From assembly GCA_949775045.1 (NCBI GenBank), contig OX459096.1:39231316-39295315 (forward strand): a DNA stretch of 64,000 nucleotides, in the 5' to 3' direction. The position numbers were made by a program, and so were the translations under genes. Positions 36,441 through 47,728 of the stretch are shown here, piece by piece; within the stretch, counting starts at the first letter, position 1, and the number at the start of each line of letters is the position of its first letter. The notes beneath the pieces were generated by a model, which was not told where the DNA came from, searched no databases, and worked only from the letters and a program-made list of their open reading frames with translations. The stretch comes from Metridium senile (lineage: Eukaryota; Cnidaria; Anthozoa; Actiniaria; Metridiidae).

Positions 36441-38841
36441 TTGAGCTTGGCAGGGAAAGGAACGCCCATGAAGCCATCTGTTAAGTCAGTGAGAGTAGAC
36501 GAACGCGGCGATGAGATCTACATCGAAGGTTATGTTCAAGGGAAGCCCGTCAAGTTCTTGATTGATTCTGGCGCCAACATAACCATTGTAAAGACAAGCA
36601 TCCCACGACAGATTTTTGACTTAACTGAGCTTCAGACTGTCGGTACAAGGGCGCTAGGACACTAACAATATGCAAATGTATGCTAGTTATTTGTTAATTT
36701 ATCCTAGTTTACACTGCAAAAACGGCTGAGTAGGTACAACACCGTATATTGCGTTAACCATGCATTCAGGATAACACTTTATAGTGAGTTAACCCAACTC
36801 ATTTTTGAGAGTAAACATAGATGAAGATGCACCATTGAGTACAATGTACTCAATATATTGAGTTTAACCTCACTTTTACTCAATAATGATTTGGGTTTAC
36901 TCACTATAAAGTGTTATCCTGAATGCATGGTTAACGCAATATACTGTGTTGTACCTACTCAGCCGTTTTTGCATATTGTTAGTGTCCTAGCGCCCTTGGT
37001 CGGTAGAGGAAAAGATGTTCCTTGCTGATGGTAGTACTTCCAGTTTTATTGTTATGGGGAAGTTTTCAGTTAAACTCGAGGCAAAAGAGTAAGTAAGGTA
37101 TGGGTAGCTGACAATGAGCGAGAAGGGATCCTCATGTTAGACCTGATGCGTTAGCTAGTATTATTTAGACAGTTAGTGTTGCAATATGAACGTTACACAA
37201 TGACGTTGCAATTGGAAGGTGAGCTGAACAAAACCAAACAAAAGCAAAGTGTTAAAGGGCCAAAGCATGCATGCTGCCGTGTTGCCTTAAAACAACAGCA
37301 GTGATAGCTCCATTCAGTGAGACAGTTATCCAGGGGGAGATTGTGGAACCCGGAAGTGACATAGCGATATTGGAGCCTACAGAGCGTCTTCTCAAGTGCA
37401 ATCAAGTCCTTTTGGCAACACAGGAAGCCCAACGATACCACTTCAAGTCCTCAAACCCCACAGACGTTCCACAGACAACTTACCACAACACCGTAGCAGC
37501 AGTAAGTGAACCCGTAAACGAAATTATCACCGAGTGAAATTTCTTGGAGTCTAGCATGAAAGACAATCTTCCAAGCCACCTGTCATCTTAGTGGAGCGTA
37601 GTCTTCGGCATCTCACCCTAGAGCAAGGACAAGAACTTGTTGGACTTTGCAGAGATATACTCTATTGCCTTACTGAAAGGGGAGAGAATTTAAGTGGACC
37701 GAAATATTCAACGTCGCCTTTAATCGTCTTAAAGCCATCTTCACATCAGCACTTTCATCCTTTGCACAGACGCAAGTAACTACGAGATTGGCGCAGTATT
37801 GTCTCAAATTCAGCAGGGAGAAGAAAATGTTGTCGCTTATTTTAGCGCTGCACTGTCAAAACCAGAAAGGAACTATTGTGTGACAAGAAAGGAACTCTTA
37901 GCAGTGGTTAAAGCCGTCAAACGTTTCCATCACTACCTTTATGGTAGGCAATTTCTTGTTCGAACTGACCATGGTGCATTAAAGTGGATGTGAATTTAAA
38001 GAATCCAGAAGGTCAGCTGGCAAGATGGCTAGAGTATCTCGGAACTTATCACCTAAAGATCAAGCACAGAAGTAGCATAAGTCATATGAATGCTGATGCA
38101 TTGTCCCGACGGCCCTGCAAAGATTGTAAGTTCTGTAAGCGAGCAGAGGATAAGGTCAACGAGAACGAAGATGAGGACAGCCAACTAGAAGAATCATTCC
38201 CACTGCGACTTCATGCTCATGGAATACAAACAAGCGGCAGGATAACTAGTTCGACGCATGACAAGGTCAATTGACTACAATCCAGAGCTACCAGTGAACT
38301 AGAACGACAGCAGCAAGACGACCCAGCCCTCCGGATTGTCCTTGGTTGGATGAAAGGCGGGAAGCAGAAATGGGAGTCACTTTCAGCAGAGAACAGCACA
38401 GTTAAAACGTACTGGGCCCAATGGGACCGATTGGCGCTCACAGACGGTGTTCTCTACAGACGCTGGGAGACGGACGATGGGAAACAAAATCGCTGGCAAA
38501 TTCTAGTTCCAAGAGGTATGAAGGAGGAAGTGCTGACACAGCTACACAACGACAAGTCAGCTGGACATCTGGGGGTAAATAAGACTACCGGAAGAGTAAA
38601 GGCAAGATTCTACTGGCCCAACTGTACTAGTGATGTGAAGGAATGGTGCAAGAAATGTGAACTCTTTGCATCACGTGCTGGACCACGCCCTACTCCAAAG
38701 GCCCAATTGAAAACACACGTAGTCGAAGGCCCGCTAGATAGAGTCGCTTTAGACGTGATGGGACCTCTACCAAAGACAAAGAAAGGCAACAAGTTCATCC
38801 TGATGATAGGCGATCACTTCACTAAGTGGAAATCACGTTAA
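36441..38841 (+). pseudogene. Ty3/gypsy pol remnant: protease, RNase H, integrase
   Basis: Order of surviving pieces: retropepsin with the catalytic motif FLIDSGANITIV (about 36549-36584), interrupted at 36646 by a 353-bp MITE and resuming at 36999 (ADGSSSFIVMGKFSVKLEA); a linker (37271-37540); a short stretch to about 37745; RNase H (TDASNYEIGAVLSQ through VRTDHGALKWM, then LKNPEGQLARWLEYLGTY and NADALSRRPC) with a one-base frameshift near 37990; and integrase at 38350-38841 with the HX6H and CX2C zinc-binding ligands (HNDKSAGH, CKKC) and the first catalytic Asp in LDVMGPLP. The reverse transcriptase core between about 37715 and 37757 is deleted. The frame ends soon after IGDHFTKW. No LTRs seen. 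Inactive. Confidence 0.92.
36646..36998. mobile_element. 353-bp MITE inside the gypsy protease (copy A)
   Basis: Ends CAAGGGCGCTAGGACACTAA and its reverse complement; target duplication GTCGGTA at 36639-36645 and 36999-37005. Joining the flanks restores continuous protease reading through the site. A second inner inverted repeat (AAAACGGCTGAGTAGGTACA at about 36719 and in reverse near 36950) makes it a double hairpin. The identical insertion in copy B shows it predates the duplication. Confidence 0.92.
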
Positions 38842-39019
38842 TTATTGTGATTATCAAAACCATCGTAAAACGTCATAAATAATGCCAAAGCGTTCAATGT
38901 TGTAAGAACGTCTTTGACGTTTATAAGGCATGTATCTCGATAATTATTGTGGGACTTCGTTTTTCGGGTCTTACGACTTCGTTTTCCGGGTCTTCGTTTT
39001 CCGGGCAACCCGCATTTCT

Positions 39020-40015
39020 TCTAGAACACCGTCTTCGCTAAAATAGCATCTAGTTTATTCGTCAATCCAAAACTACACGGCACCTCAAAACTCACCGCAA
39101 AATATAAAACACTAGACCAAACCTTTTTAACCAGAGCTTGTACATTTATTGAAGTTCAAAATGCAAGAAAAAATTTGAATGCCAAGTAAAAGGGAAAAAG
39201 GCACTAAGTGATAGGCTTACAATACTTTACGAAATCTGCATTTTGCGAAACGGAACGAAATATTTCGCAAAGTGCAGAAAAAGTATAAGCACCAACACTT
39301 TGCAAAAAATTTCGCAAAGTCCAGAAATGAGATAAAAATAAAACATTTTACAGTGAGGACACTCGAACCGTGAACACTTTGAGTTTCTTGTTACTTTTTG
39401 TAACCCACATCCCATAAGCGAATAGATTAAAAATAAGATGTATTATGAACACTTAGTGTATTTGGACACACTGCTTCATTTTAAGAGGTTTTAAAGCACT
39501 AGAAAGTTCAGAAAATAATAACATGAAAAAAGTCAAGTGTTCACGGTTCAAGTATCCTCACTATAATTTTAACATTTTTTTTGAATATATATATATATAT
39601 AAAACAACATGTATGTACGTACCTCGAAGTTTAGTGTCTTTCAGTACTGGCACTTTTCTTTTTAGTAGCACTTCCTATGTACTGAAATAGTACGATCGCC
39701 CTATCGAAGTCGGCGCTGAATAGTTAGATCTCTAGAATAAGACCCGTTTTGTTTTGTCTGCCGATAGTTTGAGGTTACTGGTTGTAGCGGTGCTATATAT
39801 ATATATTTTTATAAATAAATAAAGAGAGGCGAGGTGGTTTGTTTTTAATAGAAAATGAAAATACTGTTTCTTATACTAGCTAAATATTTTTCTATCTGAC
39901 AGAATAGTCAATTCTACTTAACACGAAAACTGAATTTTTATATTAAATTGACAATAAAAAAATTGAGAAAAAGATCAGAATTGAGACTGTTTGTTGTAAC
40001 TTTTTAAGTTACTCT
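39020..40015. other. Gene-free stretch
   Basis: AT-rich with TATA microrepeats at 39587-39602 and 39795-39808. Two words beginning with 'TTTCGCAAAGT' near 39271 and 39309 repeat locally. No coding signal or named repeat. Confidence 0.5.
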
Positions 40016-40019
40016 TTAA

Positions 40020-41638
40020 AGTGCAAGTATCACCAAAAATAAGTGGTTTGATTTTATCATCATTAGATCGAAAAGTGGTTGCTTTGTACCTAATATCATT
40101 TAAAAAAATTAAAAAACATCGAAATCCATGTTATTTTGCGCAAAAAAGCGAGAGTATTTGCCAAGGTCAATTTCAAGGTCATATGACGATCCGTATCTGT
40201 GACGTATGAGGAGGAACGATTGTCACACAACACTCGTGCGGATTTGAGGGAAAGTTTGTCATCGACACAGTTTTTTCAACAAAAAAGGATTTTAAAAACA
40301 ATTTTATGGATAAACTATCAATGGATATTACTTTTCTGTAAGTAGAAAATTGTAATAAATGTAACTATGTTGTCATGGAGTTGTTATCGTTTTAATTTTA
40401 TGCGTTTTTTAGTCTTTTCGACAAATCTTCACTTACAATCAATTCGGTAGTCTTTTCAACCAAAACGTGCTCAAAATTACATTTTAGACAAACAATACCA
40501 TTCGTTCAGGACTGTTTTGAAAAGCTTAGAATGTTGTACAAAGGTTAGACCTATCTGGTATTGTGTATATTCTATATGATCAGTTTTAATAATGTATTTA
40601 AAATGCAATTGTTTTGAAACGGGTGAAACCTGAACCCAGCTGCTTATCGGCCGTGTTTGACGTTCTTGTACTTTTACTTTTCTAACTTCACTTGGAAGTC
40701 TCACAAGACAAACAGTGCACTGTATTTCTTTATGAAAATAACCTACTTGTTTTTTTGTTGTTGTTTTTTTTTTCATGCTGAAAAGAGATCATTTTCATAA
40801 ACTGTGTGATTTTCCGTATCTTAAAGAGAAACCATTGAGTTCGATGCGTGACAAATTCATAATTTTTCGTCCGTTAACTGACATTTTATGTTTGGTACAT
40901 TTATTTTGGTAAAATTGTGTTGTAAAAAAACAAATCGATAAAATAATTTCCTAAAACAAAAAGGATTAAATTTGGCTAACCCTAGGCCTGTGGCGTTCTC
41001 GTTTAGAATAGGCATTTCTTGTTGGTTTGCCGGTGTGATTAGCGATGAAAACTGCTATACGCTAGTACTGCTCTTTTAGATTTTGTTTTTAGTTCACATC
41101 GGCTTGTGCGTTGATAGTAAAGATAATAACTAAATTAATAAAGAATTAGCTATTAGAATAAAGAATTCTAAAAACCAGTGCACTTTCTTTGGACTGAATC
41201 CCAATGATGTTTTGATATAATTGTCAACAAAGTCCGATGAAGTGAACAACTATATCAGACAAATTAATTTTATCCGTAACTACGTGAAAGAACTGTGTTT
41301 TTCGGTAATTTATACAAAGAAACACCATCTGCTCTTGTGCAGCTACAATTTTGGACAACACATCGCATAGGCATTGAGCAGGTTTTCGTGATTTTATTAA
41401 AACTACAATGTACAACGAGCAGACAACAAACGATTCCGCTCCCGGCCGTGCGAAAGCGTTCCTCTTGCTACGTCACAGCTAATTTGCATAATTTCTTGAC
41501 TTGCGGCTTCGACGATGTATATTTTTCGATTTTTTCCGCACTTCGAAATAAATTTTGGTTATAAGACATTTGGATTCGAAAATAAATCATTGAGAGCAAT
41601 CATTTCAAACAAAGTTTATTTTTGGTGATACTTGCACT
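40020..41638. mobile_element. 1.6-kb TTAA-flanked DNA element
   Basis: Ends AGTGCAAGTATCACCAAAAA and its reverse complement (23 bp perfect). TTAA lies at 40016-40019 and 41639-41642. The related sequence at 5977-5980 has a single TTAA in the same context, an empty site. Interior frames are short and unlike any transposase, so it is non-autonomous. TTAA targeting fits piggyBac or Kolobok. Confidence 0.9.
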
Positions 41639-41740
41639 TTAAAAATATAGAAACAATCACGCCTGGCATATAATGTTGTTTGTATTTAATTATGCATGTA
41701 TGTCGGTGACACTTTGAGAAAGTCTGAAGCAAATAATGGG

Positions 41741-42087
41741 TGTTTACCATTTACATGGAAAATCCGGTTTTTCCGGACAGACTTCAAATGGTACACCATC
41801 TTCCAGTGGAAATTTACCGGAAAAAGAGGACTTCCTCGAGAGGTATTACACTTTTTCCAGACTGGAATGAATTCCCGGAAAATTGTGTACCATTTGCACG
41901 ATTCCACTTTTAAACTCGGTCTAGTTAACCGGATTTTCCATGTAAATGGTTAACAACCAGATAGCCCACAAGATAGCCCACAAGCAGAGTTTGGGCGTAT
42001 AATTTGCAAACCGGAAAATTGTTTACCATTATGGAACGGAATACCCCGTTCCCAAAATAACCGGAATTTCCATGTAAATGGTAAACA
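41741..42087. mobile_element. Composite MITE
   Basis: Outer ends TGTTTACCATTTACATGGAA and its reverse complement with one mismatch over 27 bp. A third, inverted copy of the end at about 41930-41953 suggests two elements nested or side by side. The matching region near 6085 lacks it. Confidence 0.8.
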
Positions 42088-42666
42088 ACCACGTTCCATG
42101 AAGTAAAACTAATCAATAATGAATTAACTATCGATTACTCATAGCTAGCGTTATTATTAGTAGCAATTTAAAACTTTCTCTCTAATTTGCTTAAAATATT
42201 TCGTATAGCATTGCAGTTGCAACTAATTGTAGAAACAGGGATATTTTTTACTATAAATTCAAAACCTTTTCACTATATTACAAACATATGTAAAGAAAAC
42301 AGAAGAAAGAGCTAGAGAAAAAGGAGAAAAGAGAAAAAAAAAACAGAAACAAGATGGAAAACGTTAAAAGGAAATGTAAGCAAAAACGAAGAAAGAAAAA
42401 CGAAGATTATTTTGAACATCTTTACAAACCTTTTCTATGCAATGTGGATACATGAATTTTGCCTGGATATATTCTCAAGTACATATAAAGTATTTTAGTA
42501 CCTAAAATCTGTCCAGTTGTTCAGCGGTGAGTTTTGATTTGTTTGGTCGTCGAACTCTGAATATTGTAGTAACCCACAAACAAAGCAAGAATCCTTCATT
42601 TGTTTTAGCACAGACACATTCTTTAGATAGCAAACTTGAAGAAAATGGGGCCCCTTCGTTTTAAGG
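42088..42666. other. Diverged copy of 6100-6400; no gene
   Basis: 42120-42400 follows the 6120-6360 sequence (TTTCGTATAGCATT and purine-rich GAAA tract) at lower identity. The remainder has no recognisable feature. Confidence 0.6.
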
Positions 42667-43597
42667 TGGCCCAGGGGTATTTATTTACTTAAAAACAATT
42701 TTTTAAACTTCAAATTTGGGCGCAAAAACTACTTCGATTGCTTTAAAAATCGGGATTATAACTAATCATTGTCTCTAGTTTATAGATATTTAAACGTTTT
42801 TTTATCAGTCGTGATAGTGCTGCACACAGTACTTCAATGTCACTAAAATTTGACCTTCAGACTGGGAAAGCATTGTACAACATAGTGATGAGTAACGATT
42901 TCGAAAGCAATGATTTTATTGTGCGTCTCTGTTCGATTCTTTATAAGCTATACATTTGTGTGTTCTATTTTGAGTACTCATATTTCCTAAGCTTGCAAGG
43001 TCTCGATTAATTTTGGCCATTTATAAGTAAAAGTAGTGAAGTACATGAGTACGCAAAATCGAGTGGTTTCAGATTTTTAGAAATAGCCATAAAATCTCAA
43101 AGTCGAGTTCGCGTTTGCAAGCGCATTGCTCTTACGACATCAGTATTTTTAAAATAACGTTTAAATATCTTTAAAAAATTCATGAATAATTAATGAGACA
43201 TTTTCAAAAGAAATCATGACCATGACGAGTGTTGTAAATCTGATACAACACTAGTGTTGTATATCCTGATTTGCATAAGTTTTAACTGGTAATTTTACGG
43301 CAAAATTTATTTTAATCTTGAAAATTTTGGTTAAATATGAAAGAGCTAACCTAGACATTTTTTAAGTAGTTTACAACATTCGCGTCCGTGTTGTATCGGC
43401 GATACAATCGCGCGCCTTCGGCTTGCGATTGTATCTGCCGATACAACACGGCCGCTCATGTTGTAAACACTACATAAACTAGAGACAATGATTAGTTATA
43501 ATCCCGATTTTTAAAGCAATCGGAGAAGTTTTTGCGCCAAAATTTGAAGTTCAAAAAAAATCGTTTTTACGTAAATACATTAAATACTCCTGGGCCA
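42667..43597. mobile_element. 931-bp foldback element
   Basis: Arms of about 120 bp (42667-42782 and 43474-43597) start TGGCCCAGGGGTATTTA and share the exact string ATTATAACTAATCATTGTCT. A GC-richer inner palindrome at 43393-43450 pairs GTGTTGTATCGGC with GCCGATACAACAC around a second stem. No convincing target duplication and no coding region. Confidence 0.85.
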
Positions 43598-43635
43598 GCA
43601 AGGGGAAAATCGGCCTTGAAGTTCACGATTATTGC

Positions 43636-43880
43636 CGTATCCACACTAGAAATCTGTGGTTTTTTGGCTTCCTGTGTAACTTGTAAAACGGCTCGTTCGG
43701 CCTTCGTGAACGTTCAAATATTGTCTCGATAATAAAAGTTTCTGATGTTAGGAGCGTTTTTGTATGATTTTCTTGGATCAGTTTGGGGGCTATTTAAGGA
43801 GGTTTTGAGGATGGCGAATTTCAACGGCCATCGGCGTGTTATTTCATTGAAAACTACAGATTTCTAGTGTGGGAAGACTG
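43636..43880. mobile_element. About 245-bp MITE
   Basis: CCACACTAGAAATCTGTGG near the left end is matched in reverse by CTACAGATTTCTAGTGTGG at the right. Non-coding. Confidence 0.7.
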
Positions 43881-44480
43881 TGATCTTATGAATATAAAAC
43901 TGCTCTTCTCTGTGGATCCAACAACCCTATAGATTTTCCAGAAAGTGTGGTTATGTGTATAGGGAGTATTATGTATCGAACATATAATAAAGAAGAACTT
44001 TAATTTCCATCTAGCGACCAGATGCTAATGAGTAAAATTTTCAATTAGAACCATCGTGCTTTGCGAAGCGTGTACACCACCGCCTGAGTAAATATATAAG
44101 ACCAATAATAGTAAAAAAATACCTTAAAAAAAACAACTTTTCGAACATGTATTTGTTGTCACTCGATTCTCGGTGTTTTTTGTCTCTTTTTGAAAATTTC
44201 TTTAATGTTTGCCCTCCTATATATACTTACATATTTAAATGTTTTTCAAAAATACTATTATTACGTCTCATATATTTACTCTAAAGCAAAAAGCAAAAAC
44301 CATTAATTAAATTGATAAATAAACTATTCCCTCGTTTAATTTCCCAGTGCATAAACCGATAGTTATTGATGATAGCCAAACAACGAATAAGGAACACTCG
44401 TAAGAAATATTACAAAAAAAGGGCGAAAAAAGGTCGGTTACGTACTCGCAGATTTTCAAAGCTAAGAGTTACGACGAGCA
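43881..44480. other. Start of membrane-gene unit D flank; no gene
   Basis: 44290-44390 matches 29272-29345 ('taaactattccctcgtttaa'), and 44460-44480 matches the 'taagagttacgac' flank of units A-C. The rest is unremarkable. Confidence 0.6.
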
Positions 44481-44511
44481 TACCCGACAACTACCCCCCC
44501 CCCCCCCCCCC

Positions 44512-45240
44512 TATTACTAGTAGTTATAAAGTAGTTGCTATTATAGAGCCCCCCTATTAAGTTGTTATAAAGTAGTTGATATTATAGAGCCCCCCTATTA
44601 AGTTGTTATAAAGTAGTTGATATCATAGAGCCCCCCTATTAAGTTGTTATAAAGTAGTTGATATTATAGAGCCCCCCTATTAAGTTGTTATAAAGTAGTT
44701 GATATTATAGAGCCCCCTATTAAGTTGTTATAAAGTAGTTGATATTATAGAGCCCCCTATTAAGTTGTTATAAAGTAGTTGATATTATAGAGCCCCCCTA
44801 TTAAGTTGTTATAAAGTAGTTGATATCATAGAGCCCCCCTATTAAGTTGTTATAAAGTAGTTGATATTATAGAGCCCCCCTATTAAGTTGTTATAAAGTA
44901 GTTGATATTATAGAGCCCCCCTATTAAGTTGTTATAAAGTAGTTGATATTATAGAGCCCCCTATTAAGTTGTTATAAAGTAGTTGATATTATAGAGCCCC
45001 CTATTAAGTTGTTATAAAGTAGTTGATATTATAGAGCCCCCCTATTAAGTTGTTATAAAGTAGTTGATATTATAGAGCCCCCCTATTAAGTTGTTATAAA
45101 GTAGTTGATATTATAGACCCCCTATTAAGTTGTTATAAAGTAGTTGATATTATAGAGCCCCCCTATTAAGTTGTTATAAAGTAGTTGATATTATAGAGCC
45201 CCCCTATTAAGTTGTTATAAAGTAGTTGATATTATAGAGA
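44512..45240. repeat. 41-bp satellite, about 18 copies
   Basis: Unit TATTAAGTTGTTATAAAGTA plus GTTGATATTATAGAGCCCCC and one more C; copies differ mainly in the number of C residues (39-41 bp). It grew from a flank sequence present singly in units A-C ('ccctattaaatagttataaa' at about 34338 and 1274). A poly-C run (44494-44511) precedes it. No spacers, so not a CRISPR. Confidence 0.97.
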
Positions 45241-45429
45241 TTTTCCTGTAATTGTAGTATAATTATTAATGTGGTAATTATAAATCAAGATGCTCATTCG
45301 AACGTTGATGGCATATACACATTGTACCGAATTTATTACGGTAACTAATTATCATTGGCAAGACAAGGTAAACTTGATGAGTTCCTTCATCATTGAATCA
45401 CAACTTCCCTCCTCATCATTTATCTTTCA

Positions 45430-45660
45430 TTCAGTGTCTTCCCTCCCTCCCTCACTTGCTCCCTGTTTTCCTACTTCTTTCCTTTCTTCCTTTCATTCCT
45501 ACTTGTTTGTCTACTTTGCTTTCTTTAATTTCATTCATTCATTCCATTTAGCAGTAACTTGAAAGGAGTGCTTTCTGTGCTTTGATCTTTTGAAATTCCT
45601 TTCTTCCCTCCCTTCTTCTCTTTCTTTCCTTGTTCTTTGCTTTCTTCACTTTGCTTCATT
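45430..45660. repeat. CT-rich tract behind gene D
   Basis: Degenerate TTCC/CCCT-rich sequence where units A-C carry the 12/15-bp minisatellite. It overlaps only the last codons of the gene at 45656. Confidence 0.7.
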
Positions 45661-46564
45661 CATTCCTTCCTTTTTGCAGCAAAGGAGTGCTTTCTGTATT
45701 TTGATCTTTTGAAGTTGATATGGCTTCTTGTAAAGGACCTTCAAGAATATCGGTATTTTCTCGAAATATTCTAGTCAAGAAAAAGTCTGCAAGTTGGTGA
45801 CGGAAAGACAGCAAGACCATAAGAAGCAAGAGCATGACAACAGATATGGAATCGTGGCAGACATCGGTTCTTCCTTCAGTGCTATGTAAAGCCATGTGTG
45901 ATGCATTGTGCATGGTTTTACTGTCTTTCAAAGTGCATGTTGGAACTGATACTAATTTGTATGCAGCTACAGCAATTCCTAATGCATACATTACATAATA
46001 TTCAATGGTATAAATTAGCAAAGTAACTTTATATACTACAGCTTTCAATCTATAGTTTGGGTCATTATTCTTGACAAACCTTGGAAGGAAATTTAAAGTG
46101 AGCATAAGAGCAACAGAGGTAATATGTTCCAGCATATATGAAGCATAGACTATGGTCGACTTCAATCCAGTAACTCCCACTATGGTTATCAAATCATAGA
46201 TAAGTACCGATATCAGAGTGACACAAAGTTTGTAGAAGTACTTTTTACCAAGGAGATAAATGATAATTGATCTAGTACTTGGGTATTCAGGCAATCTTCT
46301 TGCGTAGAAAATCAGAAACAACGATGTACAGCTAATAATTATTAGCCAGATAACCGACACAATTTCGGGGTAGGGGTAGAGAGAAAAATCTTTGCAAGCA
46401 ATACTCATTTTGAATTCTCTGAAGAAACAGTCGCATAACCATATAGTGAAAAGGATAAGACCCATAATACGGATTGCAATAATAATAAACATCAGTCCCC
46501 ATATCAAAGATCTTGCAATTGAGCATCGATTCTTCGCAGTTTGTACATGTACCGTTGGAACCAT
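45656..46564 (-). CDS. Six-pass membrane protein, unknown function (copy D)
   Basis: A 303-residue, intact and most divergent open paralogue. From the conserved MVP start it has a longer N-terminus (PTVHVQTAKNRCSIARSLIW) than copies A and B, which agrees with pseudogene C and is probably ancestral. It keeps CDCFFREF, SYMLEHITSVALMLTLN, the Val-Pro-Thr-Cys site before segment 6 and the HQLADFFLTR end of segment 6. Six membrane segments are predicted at positions matching copy A plus about 13. The tail differs: 'LQEAISTSKDQNTESTPLLQ' replaces the GVSKE repeats and contains ESTPLL, which fits an acidic dileucine sorting motif. The upstream minus strand has TTTTGACAG before 'GAAAACAGAGGCC', possibly a splice acceptor, so an upstream exon may exist. 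Function unknown. Confidence 0.78.
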   Translation of the reverse strand: MVPTVHVQTAKNRCSIARSLIWGLMFIIIAIRIMGLILFTIWLCDCFFREFKMSIACKDFSLYPYPEIVSVIWLIIISCTSLFLIFYARRLPEYPSTRSIIIYLLGKKYFYKLCVTLISVLIYDLITIVGVTGLKSTIVYASYMLEHITSVALMLTLNFLPRFVKNNDPNYRLKAVVYKVTLLIYTIEYYVMYALGIAVAAYKLVSVPTCTLKDSKTMHNASHMALHSTEGRTDVCHDSISVVMLLLLMVLLSFRHQLADFFLTRIFRENTDILEGPLQEAISTSKDQNTESTPLLQKGRNE

Positions 46565-46729
46565 TGTGTGTTTCTTGTCTGGCCTCTGTTTTCCTGTCAA
46601 AATTGAAAGTATACTATATCACATATTTTAGAACATATCTAGCTTAGTTTTCTTCATTTTCGTTCTTTATTTTTGTTTTATTCCTTCATGGCGGCTTTCA
46701 TAATTTATCGTGTTATTAATAGTTAATCT

Positions 46730-46837
46730 ACCCTGCGAGTAGAGGTTCTTTTCTCTAACTTAGAATGACAAGAAAATTTAGAAAATTTCCTCGTCGTTCC
46801 AGGTAAGAGGCGGAAAGAAATCTCTGCTCGCAGGGTA
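46730..46837. mobile_element. 108-bp MITE, copy B only
   Basis: ACCCTGCGAGTAGAGG and, in reverse, CTCTGCTCGCAGGGT form the ends. Absent at the matching place in copy A (about 26055). Flanks 'ATAGTTAATC' and 'ATAGTAAATC' may be a 9- to 10-bp target duplication with one change. Confidence 0.8.
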
Positions 46838-47728
46838 TAGTAAATCAATCATTCTATTCTAATTAAAAAAGAGTGAAAATATTATAATTGTTGACTGAAA
46901 GAAAACGTTAGCTACCTTTTATATAGAAAGTACATCCCTCACTACCCTGGTCACCAAAGATCGACAAACTTTCTCCCATAACGTCTTTCGAGTGCATGCA
47001 GGTCTCAGGTCGCTTTGTGGCTCAAAATATGTTACAACTAGAAAGTTTGTCGAGCCTCCGCTGATTAGGGTTATCTCCCACCGAAAGTCATGGCTCACTA
47101 TTTATTCTCTTTCACTTTCGAAGAACTCTTGTTTCTGATACTATTTATATAATTTACGATCGATGGCTCAAAGGCTGTAATGATGTAATTAATTTGAAAA
47201 CAAATTAGTAAAACATTAATAGACTAATGGATTGTAAAAAAACATCAAGTTTTGAGATAGTTTGCATGGCTTGTTATTGGAGTCAAAATCGGTCTGGATC
47301 CGAGTGTAGTAAATACAACTTATAGTAGGTAATTGTCGCCCATTCTAGGTTATTCAACTCATTGTACCTTTTGGTGGCTCTTAAATGTATTGGGAAATAA
47401 CATTTGTTACCTTGTACAAAATAATGCTTTCGGTGAACACAAACAGATGATAACTGTATAGGTATCTGCAACGGCCGACTAAGTTGTAGCTTTACTTTCG
47501 AGAAACAAACTGTTATGTTCAGTTCGTAGAAATAACGAGACTCATACGTACCGCGTATGAGTTAATCAAAAGGGGATTACCCAGATATTACGTTTCTAAT
47601 TAGTTTGCATAACAAAAACTCCCGAAAAACGTGTTCCAATTTGAAAATATGCTGGAGGTCAAGTTTGTAACATTTAATGAAAGACAATTGAGCATTTTTT
47701 TTTTTGCTGTTTCTTTCCTTCGTTTTAA

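Larger units (their letters stand above)
36060..39011. mobile_element. MULE-like inverted-repeat element carrying a gypsy fragment
   Basis: Arms 36065-36220 and 38855-39006 are reverse complements over about 150 bp with modest divergence, starting GCCCGGAAAACGAAGACCC. An exact 8-bp direct repeat GCATTTCT lies at 36052-36059 and 39012-39019, fitting an 8-bp target duplication. Between the arms is a degraded Ty3/gypsy internal region without visible LTRs, cut off inside the integrase core right beside the right arm. Long inverted ends with an 8- to 9-bp duplication fit MULEs; hAT is possible. The gypsy part looks captured. The left end is also at 62360 in copy B. Confidence 0.8.
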
